Positions 9,116 to 16,840 of a DNA stretch of 64,000 nucleotides are shown in pieces. This DNA comes from Planctomycetota bacterium (GTDB lineage: Bacteria; Planctomycetota; Phycisphaerae; Phycisphaerales; Zrk34), in contig WGMD01000002.1 in the NCBI GenBank assembly GCA_016125255.1, positions 913,752 through 977,751 of the forward strand, in the 5' to 3' direction. Within the stretch, counting starts at the first letter, position 1. Each line of letters opens with the position of its first letter. Below the pieces are notes generated by a model. That model searched no databases and was not told the DNA's origin. It saw nothing but the letters and a program-made list of their open reading frames with translations. The position numbers and the translations under genes are program-made.

Positions 9116-11718
9116 GGCGTTTCTCCGAGCTGACCCAGACGCTCGCGGACGTACGCCGCGGCCGAATCGCCGGGCGCGTCCTTGAGCATTTTACGCATCA
9201 GAAACAGCGCATCGCCACGTTTGCCGTCCACCAAAAGCAACTCCGCCTGCGCGGCCGTCTGCCACGCGGACTTGTCCGCCCGCTGCGTGATCGACTCGAA
9301 CGTCTTGCGGGCCTTGTCGCGCTCGCCGCCGTCGGCCTCCATGCGCCCCAGCGCCATCATCGCGCGCACCGGCAACGGGGCCAGTTCGGGCAGGTCGTAA
9401 AGAATCACCACGCGATGGAGCCGCTTGCGGGCTTCCTCGCGCTCGGCGTCGGCCTTGACCTGGTCGCCGGCCTTTTCCAGCGCGGCGGCGTGATCGCGAC
9501 GAAGCATGGCGCTTTCGTACAGCGCGGCGGCGGCGATGGCGCTGGCCGGGGCGCTGATGAGCCCGTCGTATTCGTCCATCGCGGCGTCGTTCTTGTTCTG
9601 CGCGGAGAGGCACTGAGCGAGGCCGAGCCGGGCCTGATCGCCGTAGCCGTGCGAATAGGCGATGAGCTGGCGAAACGTGTTGACGGCCTCGTCGAACTTG
9701 CCAAGCTTTTGATACGCCTCGCCGGCGAGGTCCATCGCCTCGGCCAGCGCATCGGGCGACTCCTCCTTGCGATCGAGCACCGCCAGCGCCCACGCCAGCG
9801 ACGCTTCATGTTCACCGCGCTGTTTGAGTCCCTGCGCGACCCACAGCGCGGTCGGCGTATCGAAGCTTGCGGCGGAGTGACGCTTGCGGAGGTCTTCGTA
9901 CTGGGCGATCGCCTGATCATCCCGGCCGGCCATGCGGTGCAGCCGCGCGGCGAGCGAGGAGGCCTCCACCTGCTGATCGGCCGGCAGCGCCCCGGCGAGC
10001 GCGGCTTTGAGTTCGTCGAGCGCGGGGGTGATCGTGTCGGGCCGACCCGCCTCCGGCGCCGAAGCGCGGCCGGCGAGGAGGAGGCCGCGGTAATAATGGG
10101 CCAGCGCGTCGATCGCCGCGGGGGGTTTGTCGGCGAGGAGTTTGTCGAGCGTCGCCATCGCGCCGTCGCTGCGGCCGAGCTTGATGAGACACAGAGCGAG
10201 TCGCAACTGCACGGGGGCGGCTTCGGTGGCGTCAAGATTCTTTTGCATGAGCCAGGCCTGCGCCAGCTCGGCGACCTGATCGAACTTGCCCGCTGCAAAG
10301 GCGAGATCGATCGCGCGGCGGCCGGCTTCCGTCGCCTTGGGGTCCTGCCCGTAGCGCTGCGAATAAAGCGCGTAATCGGCGGCGGCCTTGTCGGGTTCGC
10401 TGAGCTGTTCGTACAAGCCGGCGCGCTGAAGGAGGGACTGGCGGGCGTAGACGTTGTCGGGCTGATCGATCAGCGGCGCCAGATAGCGAGCCGCCTCGGC
10501 GGGCTTGTTGAGCTGCACCGCCGCCTGCGCCCGCAGATATTGAAGTTGATCGTGATGCGCCATCTTCGGAAGCTGCGCTTCCACGGTGGCGATCCATTTC
10601 TCGAAGCCGGGCAGATCGGTGTGGAAGTAGCACACGGCATAGAGGTACGCCGCCTCGTCCGCCAGATCGCTGTCGCGCCCGCCGCGGTTGAAGAAGTCAG
10701 TCAGACTTTTCATGGCGTCGGCGTATTTTTCGAGCCGGACCTGCGAAGCCGCGACGAGATACAGGGCCTGCGCCTGCGCATCGATCGGCAAGAGCTTCTG
10801 CACCGCGTCATATTGACGCAGCAGTTCCGCATCCTGACCGGCCGCGTAGTGCGAGCGCAGCATGCCGATCAGCGCCGACTTGAAATACGCGCTGCTCTGG
10901 TTGTGCGCGATGATCTGCTGATACAGGTCCGCGGCCATGGCGTACTGCTTCTGGCTGTACGCCAGGTCGGCGGCGAGACTGCGCGCCTCCGCGGCGGCGT
11001 CGGCGTCAAGGTCAGGCGTCTGCACGGCGGCGGTCAGCGCCTCGATCGCCGCCGGGGGCTGATTGAGCGCGATGCGCGCCTTGCCGAGTTCGATCAGCGC
11101 CATGCCCCGCACGCGCGACCCCGCTTCGGACGCGAGGTCGAACTGCTTCGCCGCCCCGGTCATGTTCCCCACGCCCCGATAAGCCACGCCGAGCAGATAC
11201 GCCCACGACGCCTTCGACTCGGCATCGGGCAGTTTCGCCGCGTCGATCTTTTCGAGGATGCCGACCGCGCCCGCCGCGTCGCCGCTCTCGAGTTTGATCT
11301 GCCCGCGCAGGACGCCGACGGCTTCGGGCGTGACATGCAGGGGATTGACGACCATGCCGAGCTGCGCATCCGCCGCCTTCAGATCGCCGCGCTGCCGGGC
11401 CAATAGCGCCATGTAGTAATGCGCATCGGGCACGCGCGGATCGTTGGCGTATTTGTTGACGAACTCGTTCCATGCATCCTCCGCCAGCTTCCGCTCGCCC
11501 TGCTGCATGAGCCGCACGGCAAAGGTGAACTGGCGATCGCCGTCGGGGGAGGCGACAACCAGTGAAGTCACCACGAGCACAATCGCCATCATCACGATCG
11601 ACGTGCGTCGCTGACGCTGTGGCCCAGCCGCCCTCGGCTGGGCGGGTGCAACATGACAATCGCACGGCCGGGGGCGGCCGTGCCACAGCTTCCGTCTCGT
11701 GATGCCTTCAAGCCACAT
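9112..11718 (-). CDS. Large exported TPR-repeat protein
   Basis: This protein is made almost entirely of tetratricopeptide-like helix pairs; examples are LAEDAWNEFVNKYANDPRVP and KLGKFDEAVNTFRQLIAYSH. It should be a periplasmic scaffold. The start is uncertain. An ATG at 11718 sits 7 bp beyond the TolR stop, but the first ~40 residues (LWHGRPRPCDCHV...AQPRAAGPQR) are the translation of two intergenic-type palindromes. A start at 11592 or 11589 (MMAIVLVVTSLVVASPDG) would begin directly with a hydrophobic leader. It overlaps the VWA gene by 4 bp and lies in the TolQ-TolR operon. Confidence 0.82.
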   Translation of the reverse strand: MWLEGITRRKLWHGRPRPCDCHVAPAQPRAAGPQRQRRTSIVMMAIVLVVTSLVVASPDGDRQFTFAVRLMQQGERKLAEDAWNEFVNKYANDPRVPDAHYYMALLARQRGDLKAADAQLGMVVNPLHVTPEAVGVLRGQIKLESGDAAGAVGILEKIDAAKLPDAESKASWAYLLGVAYRGVGNMTGAAKQFDLASEAGSRVRGMALIELGKARIALNQPPAAIEALTAAVQTPDLDADAAAEARSLAADLAYSQKQYAMAADLYQQIIAHNQSSAYFKSALIGMLRSHYAAGQDAELLRQYDAVQKLLPIDAQAQALYLVAASQVRLEKYADAMKSLTDFFNRGGRDSDLADEAAYLYAVCYFHTDLPGFEKWIATVEAQLPKMAHHDQLQYLRAQAAVQLNKPAEAARYLAPLIDQPDNVYARQSLLQRAGLYEQLSEPDKAAADYALYSQRYGQDPKATEAGRRAIDLAFAAGKFDQVAELAQAWLMQKNLDATEAAPVQLRLALCLIKLGRSDGAMATLDKLLADKPPAAIDALAHYYRGLLLAGRASAPEAGRPDTITPALDELKAALAGALPADQQVEASSLAARLHRMAGRDDQAIAQYEDLRKRHSAASFDTPTALWVAQGLKQRGEHEASLAWALAVLDRKEESPDALAEAMDLAGEAYQKLGKFDEAVNTFRQLIAYSHGYGDQARLGLAQCLSAQNKNDAAMDEYDGLISAPASAIAAAALYESAMLRRDHAAALEKAGDQVKADAEREEARKRLHRVVILYDLPELAPLPVRAMMALGRMEADGGERDKARKTFESITQRADKSAWQTAAQAELLLVDGKRGDALFLMRKMLKDAPGDSAAAYVRERLGQLGETP
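11632..11698. repeat. Two adjacent GC-rich palindromes in the 5' part of the TPR gene
   Basis: On the minus strand this stretch carries GGCACGGCCGCCCCCGGCCG followed, after a short A/T-containing spacer, by CCCAGCCGAGGGCGGCTGGG. Each can fold into a tight hairpin. They look like intergenic repeats rather than coding sequence, and their presence between the TolR stop and the hydrophobic leader of the TPR protein is the main reason to doubt the upstream start codon. Confidence 0.7.
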
Positions 11719-11724
11719 CAATGT

Positions 11725-12156
11725 TCACTTGCCCACTTGCCGCCCTTCCTTGACGGTGGCGAAGTAGATGCTCTTGACGCCGGCGGAGCGGGCCACGTCC
11801 ATCACCGAGACGATCGTCTCGTAGCGCGTGTCCTTGTCGCCGCGGATGATGACGTGCTCATCGGGATAGTCCGTCGTGAGCGAGCGCATCATCTCAAAGA
11901 GCGCCGGGGGATTGTACGACTGATTGCCGACGACGATGGTCCCGTCGGACTTCACGTTGACGATGACCTCCGTGCGCCGCGGCTGAGTCGGGCTCGACGC
12001 CTGCGCCGTCGGCAGCTTCACATCGATCTGCTGCTCCTCCGCGCGGAACGAACTGGTCGTCACAAAGAAGATCAGCAGCAGAAACATGATGTCGAGCATC
12101 GGCGCCAGCGGCACACTCGCGCGGCGGCGCTGCTCCACGGGCTGCGCGAAGCTCAT
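11725..12156 (-). CDS. ExbD/TolR-type biopolymer transport protein
   Basis: A 143-residue ExbD/TolR-family protein with a short basic N-terminus (EQRRRASVPLAPMLD) leading into one membrane helix (IMFLLLIFFVTTSSF, about 22-37). The Asp of LAPMLDIMFLLL, at the start of the helix, is the proton-path residue of this family. The periplasmic part carries VKSDGTIVVGNQ and DEHVIIRGDKDTRYETIVSVMDVARSAG, matching the TolR fold. It overlaps the TolQ gene by ATGA, so the two motor subunits should be made together. Which transducer it drives cannot be stated, though the VWA protein two genes on is the obvious candidate. Confidence 0.93.
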   Translation of the reverse strand: MSFAQPVEQRRRASVPLAPMLDIMFLLLIFFVTTSSFRAEEQQIDVKLPTAQASSPTQPRRTEVIVNVKSDGTIVVGNQSYNPPALFEMMRSLTTDYPDEHVIIRGDKDTRYETIVSVMDVARSAGVKSIYFATVKEGRQVGK

Positions 12157-13046
12157 GCCGTCCCCCCGCTCTGGCGCGTCGCCAATTTCTGCCGCGCCGC
12201 TTCCGCCAGCGCGTCAATCTTCTTCAAGCGCGGATCCGACGCCGCCCGGTGCGTGTGATCAGCGATTGTGTGGCAGACCTGCTCGGCTTCGGTCAGCGCG
12301 GCCGTGGCGCGCGAGCGGATGATCGTGTAGAACACGCCCGCCGCGATCGCCACGATCAGCCCGAACATCGTCGTGCTCATCGCCTCCGCGATCCCCGCCG
12401 ACAGCGCCCCGACGTTCGGGCCGGCGATGCGCTCCGTCAACGTGAAGAACACCTTGATCATGCCGACCACCGTGCCGAGCAGCCCGAGCATCGGCGCGAT
12501 GTTGGAAATCTCCGCCAGGTAGCCGACGCGGTTCCAGATCACTTCGCTTCTGCGCCGGCCCTCCGCCGAGAGAATCTCCATGAGCACGCCCAGTTCCTTG
12601 TCGCGATTTTCGATGAGCCGCTGAATGATGCTCGACGAAAAGATGTGGCTCCGCTGCTGGCACAGGTGCGTCGCCTGCTCGAAGTTCCGATTGAGGATCA
12701 GCTTCGTCACATCATCGACGAACCGCGGCGGATTGAACGACCCGCTCGTGAGCGTCAGCAGCAGAAAAAGGAACAGCAACAGCGCGATCACCGACAGCGC
12801 GAGAATCGCGCCGTTGATGTACTTGCTGGTCATGAACAGCGCCCAGACCGTCGGCACGCCCTTGCCCATTTCGACCCCCGGCACGGACCCGCCGGCGGCC
12901 GCCGCATCGGGGGCGTTTTGGGCGAAGGCCACGCCGTAGATCGCAATCGTCAGTAAGAGTGCCGCGGCGAAGAGGCCCCATTTGGGCCGCCCGCTGCCGG
13001 AAATTCCCGCGCCCCCGGTGGGGTGTATCGGTTCGACATCGCTCAT
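12153..13046 (-). CDS. MotA/TolQ/ExbB proton-channel protein
   Basis: A 297-residue protein of the MotA/TolQ/ExbB family, the proton-conducting partner of ExbD. It has an extra N-terminal hydrophobic segment (LFAAALLLTIAIYGVAFA), probably a signal-like helix, then a membrane helix (AILALSVIALLLFLFLLLTL). The conserved C-terminal pair of helices includes APMLGLLGTVVGMIKVFF and MSTTMFGLIVAIAAGVFYTI. The start at 13046 (MSDVEPIH) has GGAG upstream; the frame is open 19 codons further but without a better site. It is the first gene of the TolQ-TolR-TPR-VWA operon and diverges from cassette A across 250 bp. Confidence 0.92.
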   Translation of the reverse strand: MSDVEPIHPTGGAGISGSGRPKWGLFAAALLLTIAIYGVAFAQNAPDAAAAGGSVPGVEMGKGVPTVWALFMTSKYINGAILALSVIALLLFLFLLLTLTSGSFNPPRFVDDVTKLILNRNFEQATHLCQQRSHIFSSSIIQRLIENRDKELGVLMEILSAEGRRRSEVIWNRVGYLAEISNIAPMLGLLGTVVGMIKVFFTLTERIAGPNVGALSAGIAEAMSTTMFGLIVAIAAGVFYTIIRSRATAALTEAEQVCHTIADHTHRAASDPRLKKIDALAEAARQKLATRQSGGTA

Positions 13047-13296
13047 GGGCTCTGGACTCCGTGGGTGATACGGACGGATCGATCCTTGATGCGTCAACGC
13101 CATTGTAGCCGAATGAGCGGCGTGTTAAACCGCCGAGCCCGATCGCCGCCGATTTGCCCGGCGGGCCGGGTGAAAAAAGATTCTAAAATGGGGGAGCATT
13201 TTTGAGAAAATCCGGGCGGGTGCGTCCTATCCACTATGGAATGAGGCCCATGTCATTGTTTTGCGGTCGTTCGGAAAACGCGCAGCGGTCTGACCC
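13047..13296. promoter_or_regulatory. Divergent intergenic region between TolQ operon and cassette A
   Basis: These 250 bp separate two operons transcribed away from each other and must hold both promoters. A TAAAAT (about 13183-13188) is a candidate -10 element for the plus-strand sigma factor gene, but no convincing -35 partner is present. I cannot identify an ECF-type autoregulated promoter with confidence. No gene or repeat is visible here. Confidence 0.4.
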
Positions 13297-13851
13297 ATGA
13301 CGCAGTTCCCCACATCCGACGATACCCCCGTCGCCGGCCGACAGGTCGAGCGGTTCATGGGCCTCTTCGCCGCGCATCAACGCCGCATCTACGGGTACAT
13401 CCGCGTGATGGTCCCCCGCCCCGGCGATGCGGAGGACGTGTACCAGGAAACGCTCATGGCGATGTGGCGGATGTTCGAGCAGTTTCAGCCGGGGACGGAC
13501 TTTGCCGCATGGGCCTTAAAGGTCGCCAAGCTGCGCGTGCTGGAATATCGCCATCGCACGAAGCGCGACGCCGGCCCGGCGTTCGACCCCGCCACGCTCG
13601 ACCTCCTCGCCGACGACATGCACGCGCTGGGCCCGCAGCTCGATCACCGCCTCGAAGCCCTGCGCTCGTGCATGAACGATCTCGAGCCCGGCCATCGCCA
13701 GCTCATCGACCTGCGTTACCAGCAGGACGCGAGCGTCGAGTCGATCGCGCAGCAGTTGGGCCGATCCAGCAAGACGATTTACCGCATGCTCAGTGCCGCT
13801 CATCAGGCGCTGCTCGCCTGCGTGCGCCGCCGCATGGCGGAGCAGGTCTGA
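13297..13851 (+). CDS. ECF sigma-70 factor, cassette A
   Basis: A 184-residue extracytoplasmic-function sigma factor of the type common in Planctomycetes and Verrucomicrobia. Region 2 spans about residues 20-90 (GYIRVMVPRPGDAEDVYQET, then FAAWALKVAKLRVLEYRHR) and binds core polymerase and the -10 element. Region 4 spans about 120-180, with a helix-turn-helix ASVESIAQQLGRSSKTIYRM. There is no region 1 or 3, as expected. Its stop is followed after 2 bp by the ATG of a FecR-type anti-sigma, the usual pairing. The two genes are co-translated with a secreted protein and a pilin-like protein, which are its likely regulon core (inference). Confidence 0.93.
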   Translation: MTQFPTSDDTPVAGRQVERFMGLFAAHQRRIYGYIRVMVPRPGDAEDVYQETLMAMWRMFEQFQPGTDFAAWALKVAKLRVLEYRHRTKRDAGPAFDPATLDLLADDMHALGPQLDHRLEALRSCMNDLEPGHRQLIDLRYQQDASVESIAQQLGRSSKTIYRMLSAAHQALLACVRRRMAEQV

Positions 13852-13853
13852 AC

Positions 13854-15425
13854 ATGACGCACGAAAACGCCCAACTTGTCGCACTCATCGACGGCGCCCG
13901 CGAAGGGCTGCTCGATCCCGTGCAGACCGCGGCGCTCCAGTCGCTGATCGTGCGCGATGGGGAAGCCCGGCGGCTGTATGTCGAGTCGATGCTGTTGGCC
14001 GCCGATCTGCGATTTGAATGTGCGGGCGTGCCGGCGCCGCGGTACCAGACGCTTCGGCTCAAAGCCGCCTCAGCGTCGGCGTGGCGCGCTGCGGATGAAT
14101 CCTCCACGCCGACGCTGAGCCGCGCTTCGCGGCGAAGCGTCTGGTATCTCGCCGCGCTGATCATGCTCGCCGCCGCGCTCCTCTTCTTCTTCCTGCCGAC
14201 TGCTCCCCGCTCCGCACTCCCCGCTCCCCACGCCAACACCATCGCAATGCTCTCCGACGCCGTCGGCGCCGACTGGGGCGACACGATGTTGCCGACCGCG
14301 CTGGGCAGCGAGCTTTCCACCGGGCGGCTCACGCTCCACGCCGGCACCGCGCAGATCATGTTCCACTCCGGCGCCGTCGTCGACCTGACCGGCCCATGCG
14401 ACTTCGAACTGACCGGGCTTAACCGCGGTCTGCTCCGGCGCGGCACGATTCAGGCATACATCCCCGTCGCGGCGCGCGGCTTTGTGCTCGCCACGCCGTC
14501 GCGCGTGAGCATGATCGACCTGGGCACCGAATTCGCCAGCATCGTCGAACCCTCCGGCCGGGTCGAACTGCACGTGCTGGTGGGCGAAGTCGAGCTGCGT
14601 GACGCCGACAACCACACACTCCGTCGCGTCACGTCCGGCTTCGCCGCCGCCGTGCAGCCCGACGGAACCGTCGAACCCCTCGCGCTCGACGCCGATCGAT
14701 TCGAGCCCCCGCAGGATGCCGTGCGTCAGACGCCGCCGCCGGGCGTTTCGCAGGACCGTGACGCGGTGCCGATGATCGTCGCTGATTATGCGGATGACTT
14801 TGCCGCCGATCATCTGCCGGCGGGATGGCGCTATCTCTGGAACGCGCCGCGCGATTGGCATCAGGGCATCAGCCGCGACGAATCCGATGGCGCGATCTGG
14901 GACCTGGCCGGCTATCGCCCGCTCTTTCCCGCCGGCGGGGCGTGGACCGCCGACGGCGATCGCGATCCGACCAATGGGTCGCCCGCCCGGTTTCTGACGC
15001 TCACGAAAATCGGCGGGCACCCCGGCCGCGGCATGACGCAGCCGGAGACCGAACTGCCCCAAGGCCTCGCCCCGATCAAACCCAACCGGCGCGACCGCTT
15101 CGCCATCGCCGCGTGGACCGCCGATCATGACGGGTTCTACGCCATCACGCACAGCGCCCTCGCTTCGACCAACGAGCCGAGCAACGGCCTCAACGTCCGC
15201 GTGTTCACTTCGTACTCCGCCGTCCGCGCGCTGGTGGACGAAGTCGTCCCCGCCGACGGCGCCGCTGCTTCGTTCGACGCCGACCTGGGCTACCTCCGCG
15301 CCGGACAGACGATCTACGTCGCCGTCGGACCCAATGGCGCCGACGGCTCCGACTCGTTCACGCTCGACTTCTCCATCGCGTTCACCCCGGTCATTCGACC
15401 GGCCGCCCAAGAGCAAAAACCTTGA
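13854..15425 (+). CDS. FecR-type transmembrane anti-sigma factor with secreted-protein module at C-terminus
   Basis: A 523-residue protein. Residues 1-90 are cytoplasmic and should hold the sigma factor (MLLAADLRFEC resembles the anti-sigma helix). A single membrane segment lies at about 96-115 (VWYLAALIMLAAALLFFFLP). The FecR domain covers about 140-265 (MLPTALGSELSTGRLTLHAG, IDLGTEFASIVEPSGRVELH). The C-terminal ~200 residues (from about 310) are not FecR: they read DDFAADHLPAGWRYLWNAP ... GHPGRGMTQ ... NGADGSDSFTLDFS. They are clearly the same module that occurs twice in the secreted protein encoded next. The start at 13854 is the first ATG after the sigma stop; the longer open frame is a shadow of the sigma gene. 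Confidence 0.9.
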   Translation: MTHENAQLVALIDGAREGLLDPVQTAALQSLIVRDGEARRLYVESMLLAADLRFECAGVPAPRYQTLRLKAASASAWRAADESSTPTLSRASRRSVWYLAALIMLAAALLFFFLPTAPRSALPAPHANTIAMLSDAVGADWGDTMLPTALGSELSTGRLTLHAGTAQIMFHSGAVVDLTGPCDFELTGLNRGLLRRGTIQAYIPVAARGFVLATPSRVSMIDLGTEFASIVEPSGRVELHVLVGEVELRDADNHTLRRVTSGFAAAVQPDGTVEPLALDADRFEPPQDAVRQTPPPGVSQDRDAVPMIVADYADDFAADHLPAGWRYLWNAPRDWHQGISRDESDGAIWDLAGYRPLFPAGGAWTADGDRDPTNGSPARFLTLTKIGGHPGRGMTQPETELPQGLAPIKPNRRDRFAIAAWTADHDGFYAITHSALASTNEPSNGLNVRVFTSYSAVRALVDEVVPADGAAASFDADLGYLRAGQTIYVAVGPNGADGSDSFTLDFSIAFTPVIRPAAQEQKP

Positions 15426-15460
15426 AGGAAACCGAGAAGATCATTTTCAGGAGAACCCCC

Positions 15461-16840
15461 ATGAGATGCGCCAAGCTTGTCACGACCGGTCTGATTCTCT
15501 CCGCCGCTTCGCTCGCCAACGCCGCGAACATCGCCGACTTCCGCGATGACTTTTCCGGCACGGCGTTCCCGACCGGATGGCAGTACCTCTGGAACGCCCC
15601 GCTCGATTGGAACGGGTCCAGCAGCAGCGACGCGTCGACGAATCCGCTGGGCACCTCCGCCAATTACGTCGCGCTCAATCCGGTCAGCGGCACCTGGCGC
15701 GCCGATAATGACACGCTCAATAACAATGGCTTCCCCGCCGATTTTCTCTTGCTTACCAGCACCGGCGGACACCCCGGCCGCGGGTCCACGCAATCCGACG
15801 GCATCGGCAACAATCAGGACCGCGCCCCCATCGCCGCGTACACCCTCCAGGCCGGCGATGCGGGTCCCGTGTATCTGACCAACACGCTTCTGCAAGGCAC
15901 GAACCCGACGCACACCGGCACGCTCCGCGCTCTGGTCTACGTCAATGACACGCTCGTCGTCAACAAAGTCCAGACCGCCCTCGCCCCCATCAGCTTCGAC
16001 GCCGCCCTCGGCAACCTCAATGTCGGCGACACCGTCTACGTCGCCGTCAGCCCCGATGGCGCCGACGGGTCCGACGGCTTCGCCCTCGACTTCACCCTCT
16101 CGCATTTCGCCAACTCCGTCAACGGGCCGATCGTCGTCGCCGACCTGCATGACGATTACAAACTCTCCGGCTCCTTCGCCGACGGCACCCAGGCGTCCTT
16201 CGCCAACCTTGGCACCGGATGGGCCTACCTCTGGAACGCGCCCGCCGACTGGGACGGAACCACCAGCAGCGACGGCTCCACCGGCGCGATCACCTCGATC
16301 GCAGACTTCGAATTCCTCAAGGCCGGCGGCGGACGATGGAGCCCCGACGGCGACGCGCTCAACAACGACGGTCCGCCCTCGCGCTATCTCAACACCGGCA
16401 ACCTCAGCGGCTCCCTCGTCTCCGGTCACCCCGGCGCCGGTTTCACCCAAGGCGAAGGCATCGGCAACAATCAGGACCGCTACGTCATCTACGCCTACAC
16501 CATCGACACCGACGGCCTCTACGAAATCATCGACAGCCACTTCAGCACCGGCGACGCGCAGGGCGACGGCAACAACGTCCGCGTCTTCACCAGTCTCGAC
16601 GCACTCACCGCGCTCTTCGACACCACCTTCGCCGGCGTGACCGATGCGCACTTCAACACCGCGCTGGGCTTCCTCTCCGCCGGCGACGTCGTCTACGTCG
16701 CCGTCGGCGTCGGGTCCAACGGCAACGATTCCAACGACAGCTACAACATCGACTACGCCATTGCCGCCGTCCCGACGCCCGCCGCGCTGCCCGCCGGACT
16801 CGCGCTGATGGGAATGATCCTGGTGCGACGCAGAAAATGA
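15461..16840 (+). CDS. Secreted two-module protein with [13 protein letters not shown] sorting tail, cassette A
   Basis: A 459-residue exported protein with a signal peptide (MRCAKLVTTGLILSAASLANA). Two homologous ~200-residue modules follow. Module 1 has GWQYLWNAPLDWNGSSSSD (from about 39), GGHPGRGSTQSDGIGNNQD and SPDGADGSDGFALDFTL. Module 2 has GWAYLWNAPADWDGTTSSD (from about 252), SGHPGAGFTQGEGIGNNQD and SNGNDSNDSYNIDYA. The C-terminus [15 protein letters not shown] plus a basic RRRK end is a PEP-CTERM-like sorting tail in which Pro-Thr-Pro replaces Pro-Glu-Pro. The start has a perfect AGGAG site. Its stop overlaps the pilin-like gene (ATGA). The molecular function of the module is unknown. 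Confidence 0.88.
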   Translation: MRCAKLVTTGLILSAASLANAANIADFRDDFSGTAFPTGWQYLWNAPLDWNGSSSSDASTNPLGTSANYVALNPVSGTWRADNDTLNNNGFPADFLLLTSTGGHPGRGSTQSDGIGNNQDRAPIAAYTLQAGDAGPVYLTNTLLQGTNPTHTGTLRALVYVNDTLVVNKVQTALAPISFDAALGNLNVGDTVYVAVSPDGADGSDGFALDFTLSHFANSVNGPIVVADLHDDYKLSGSFADGTQASFANLGTGWAYLWNAPADWDGTTSSDGSTGAITSIADFEFLKAGGGRWSPDGDALNNDGPPSRYLNTGNLSGSLVSGHPGAGFTQGEGIGNNQDRYVIYAYTIDTDGLYEIIDSHFSTGDAQGDGNNVRVFTSLDALTALFDTTFAGVTDAHFNTALGFLSAGDVVYVAVGVGSNGNDSNDSYNIDYAIAAVPTPAALPAGLALMGMILVRRRK

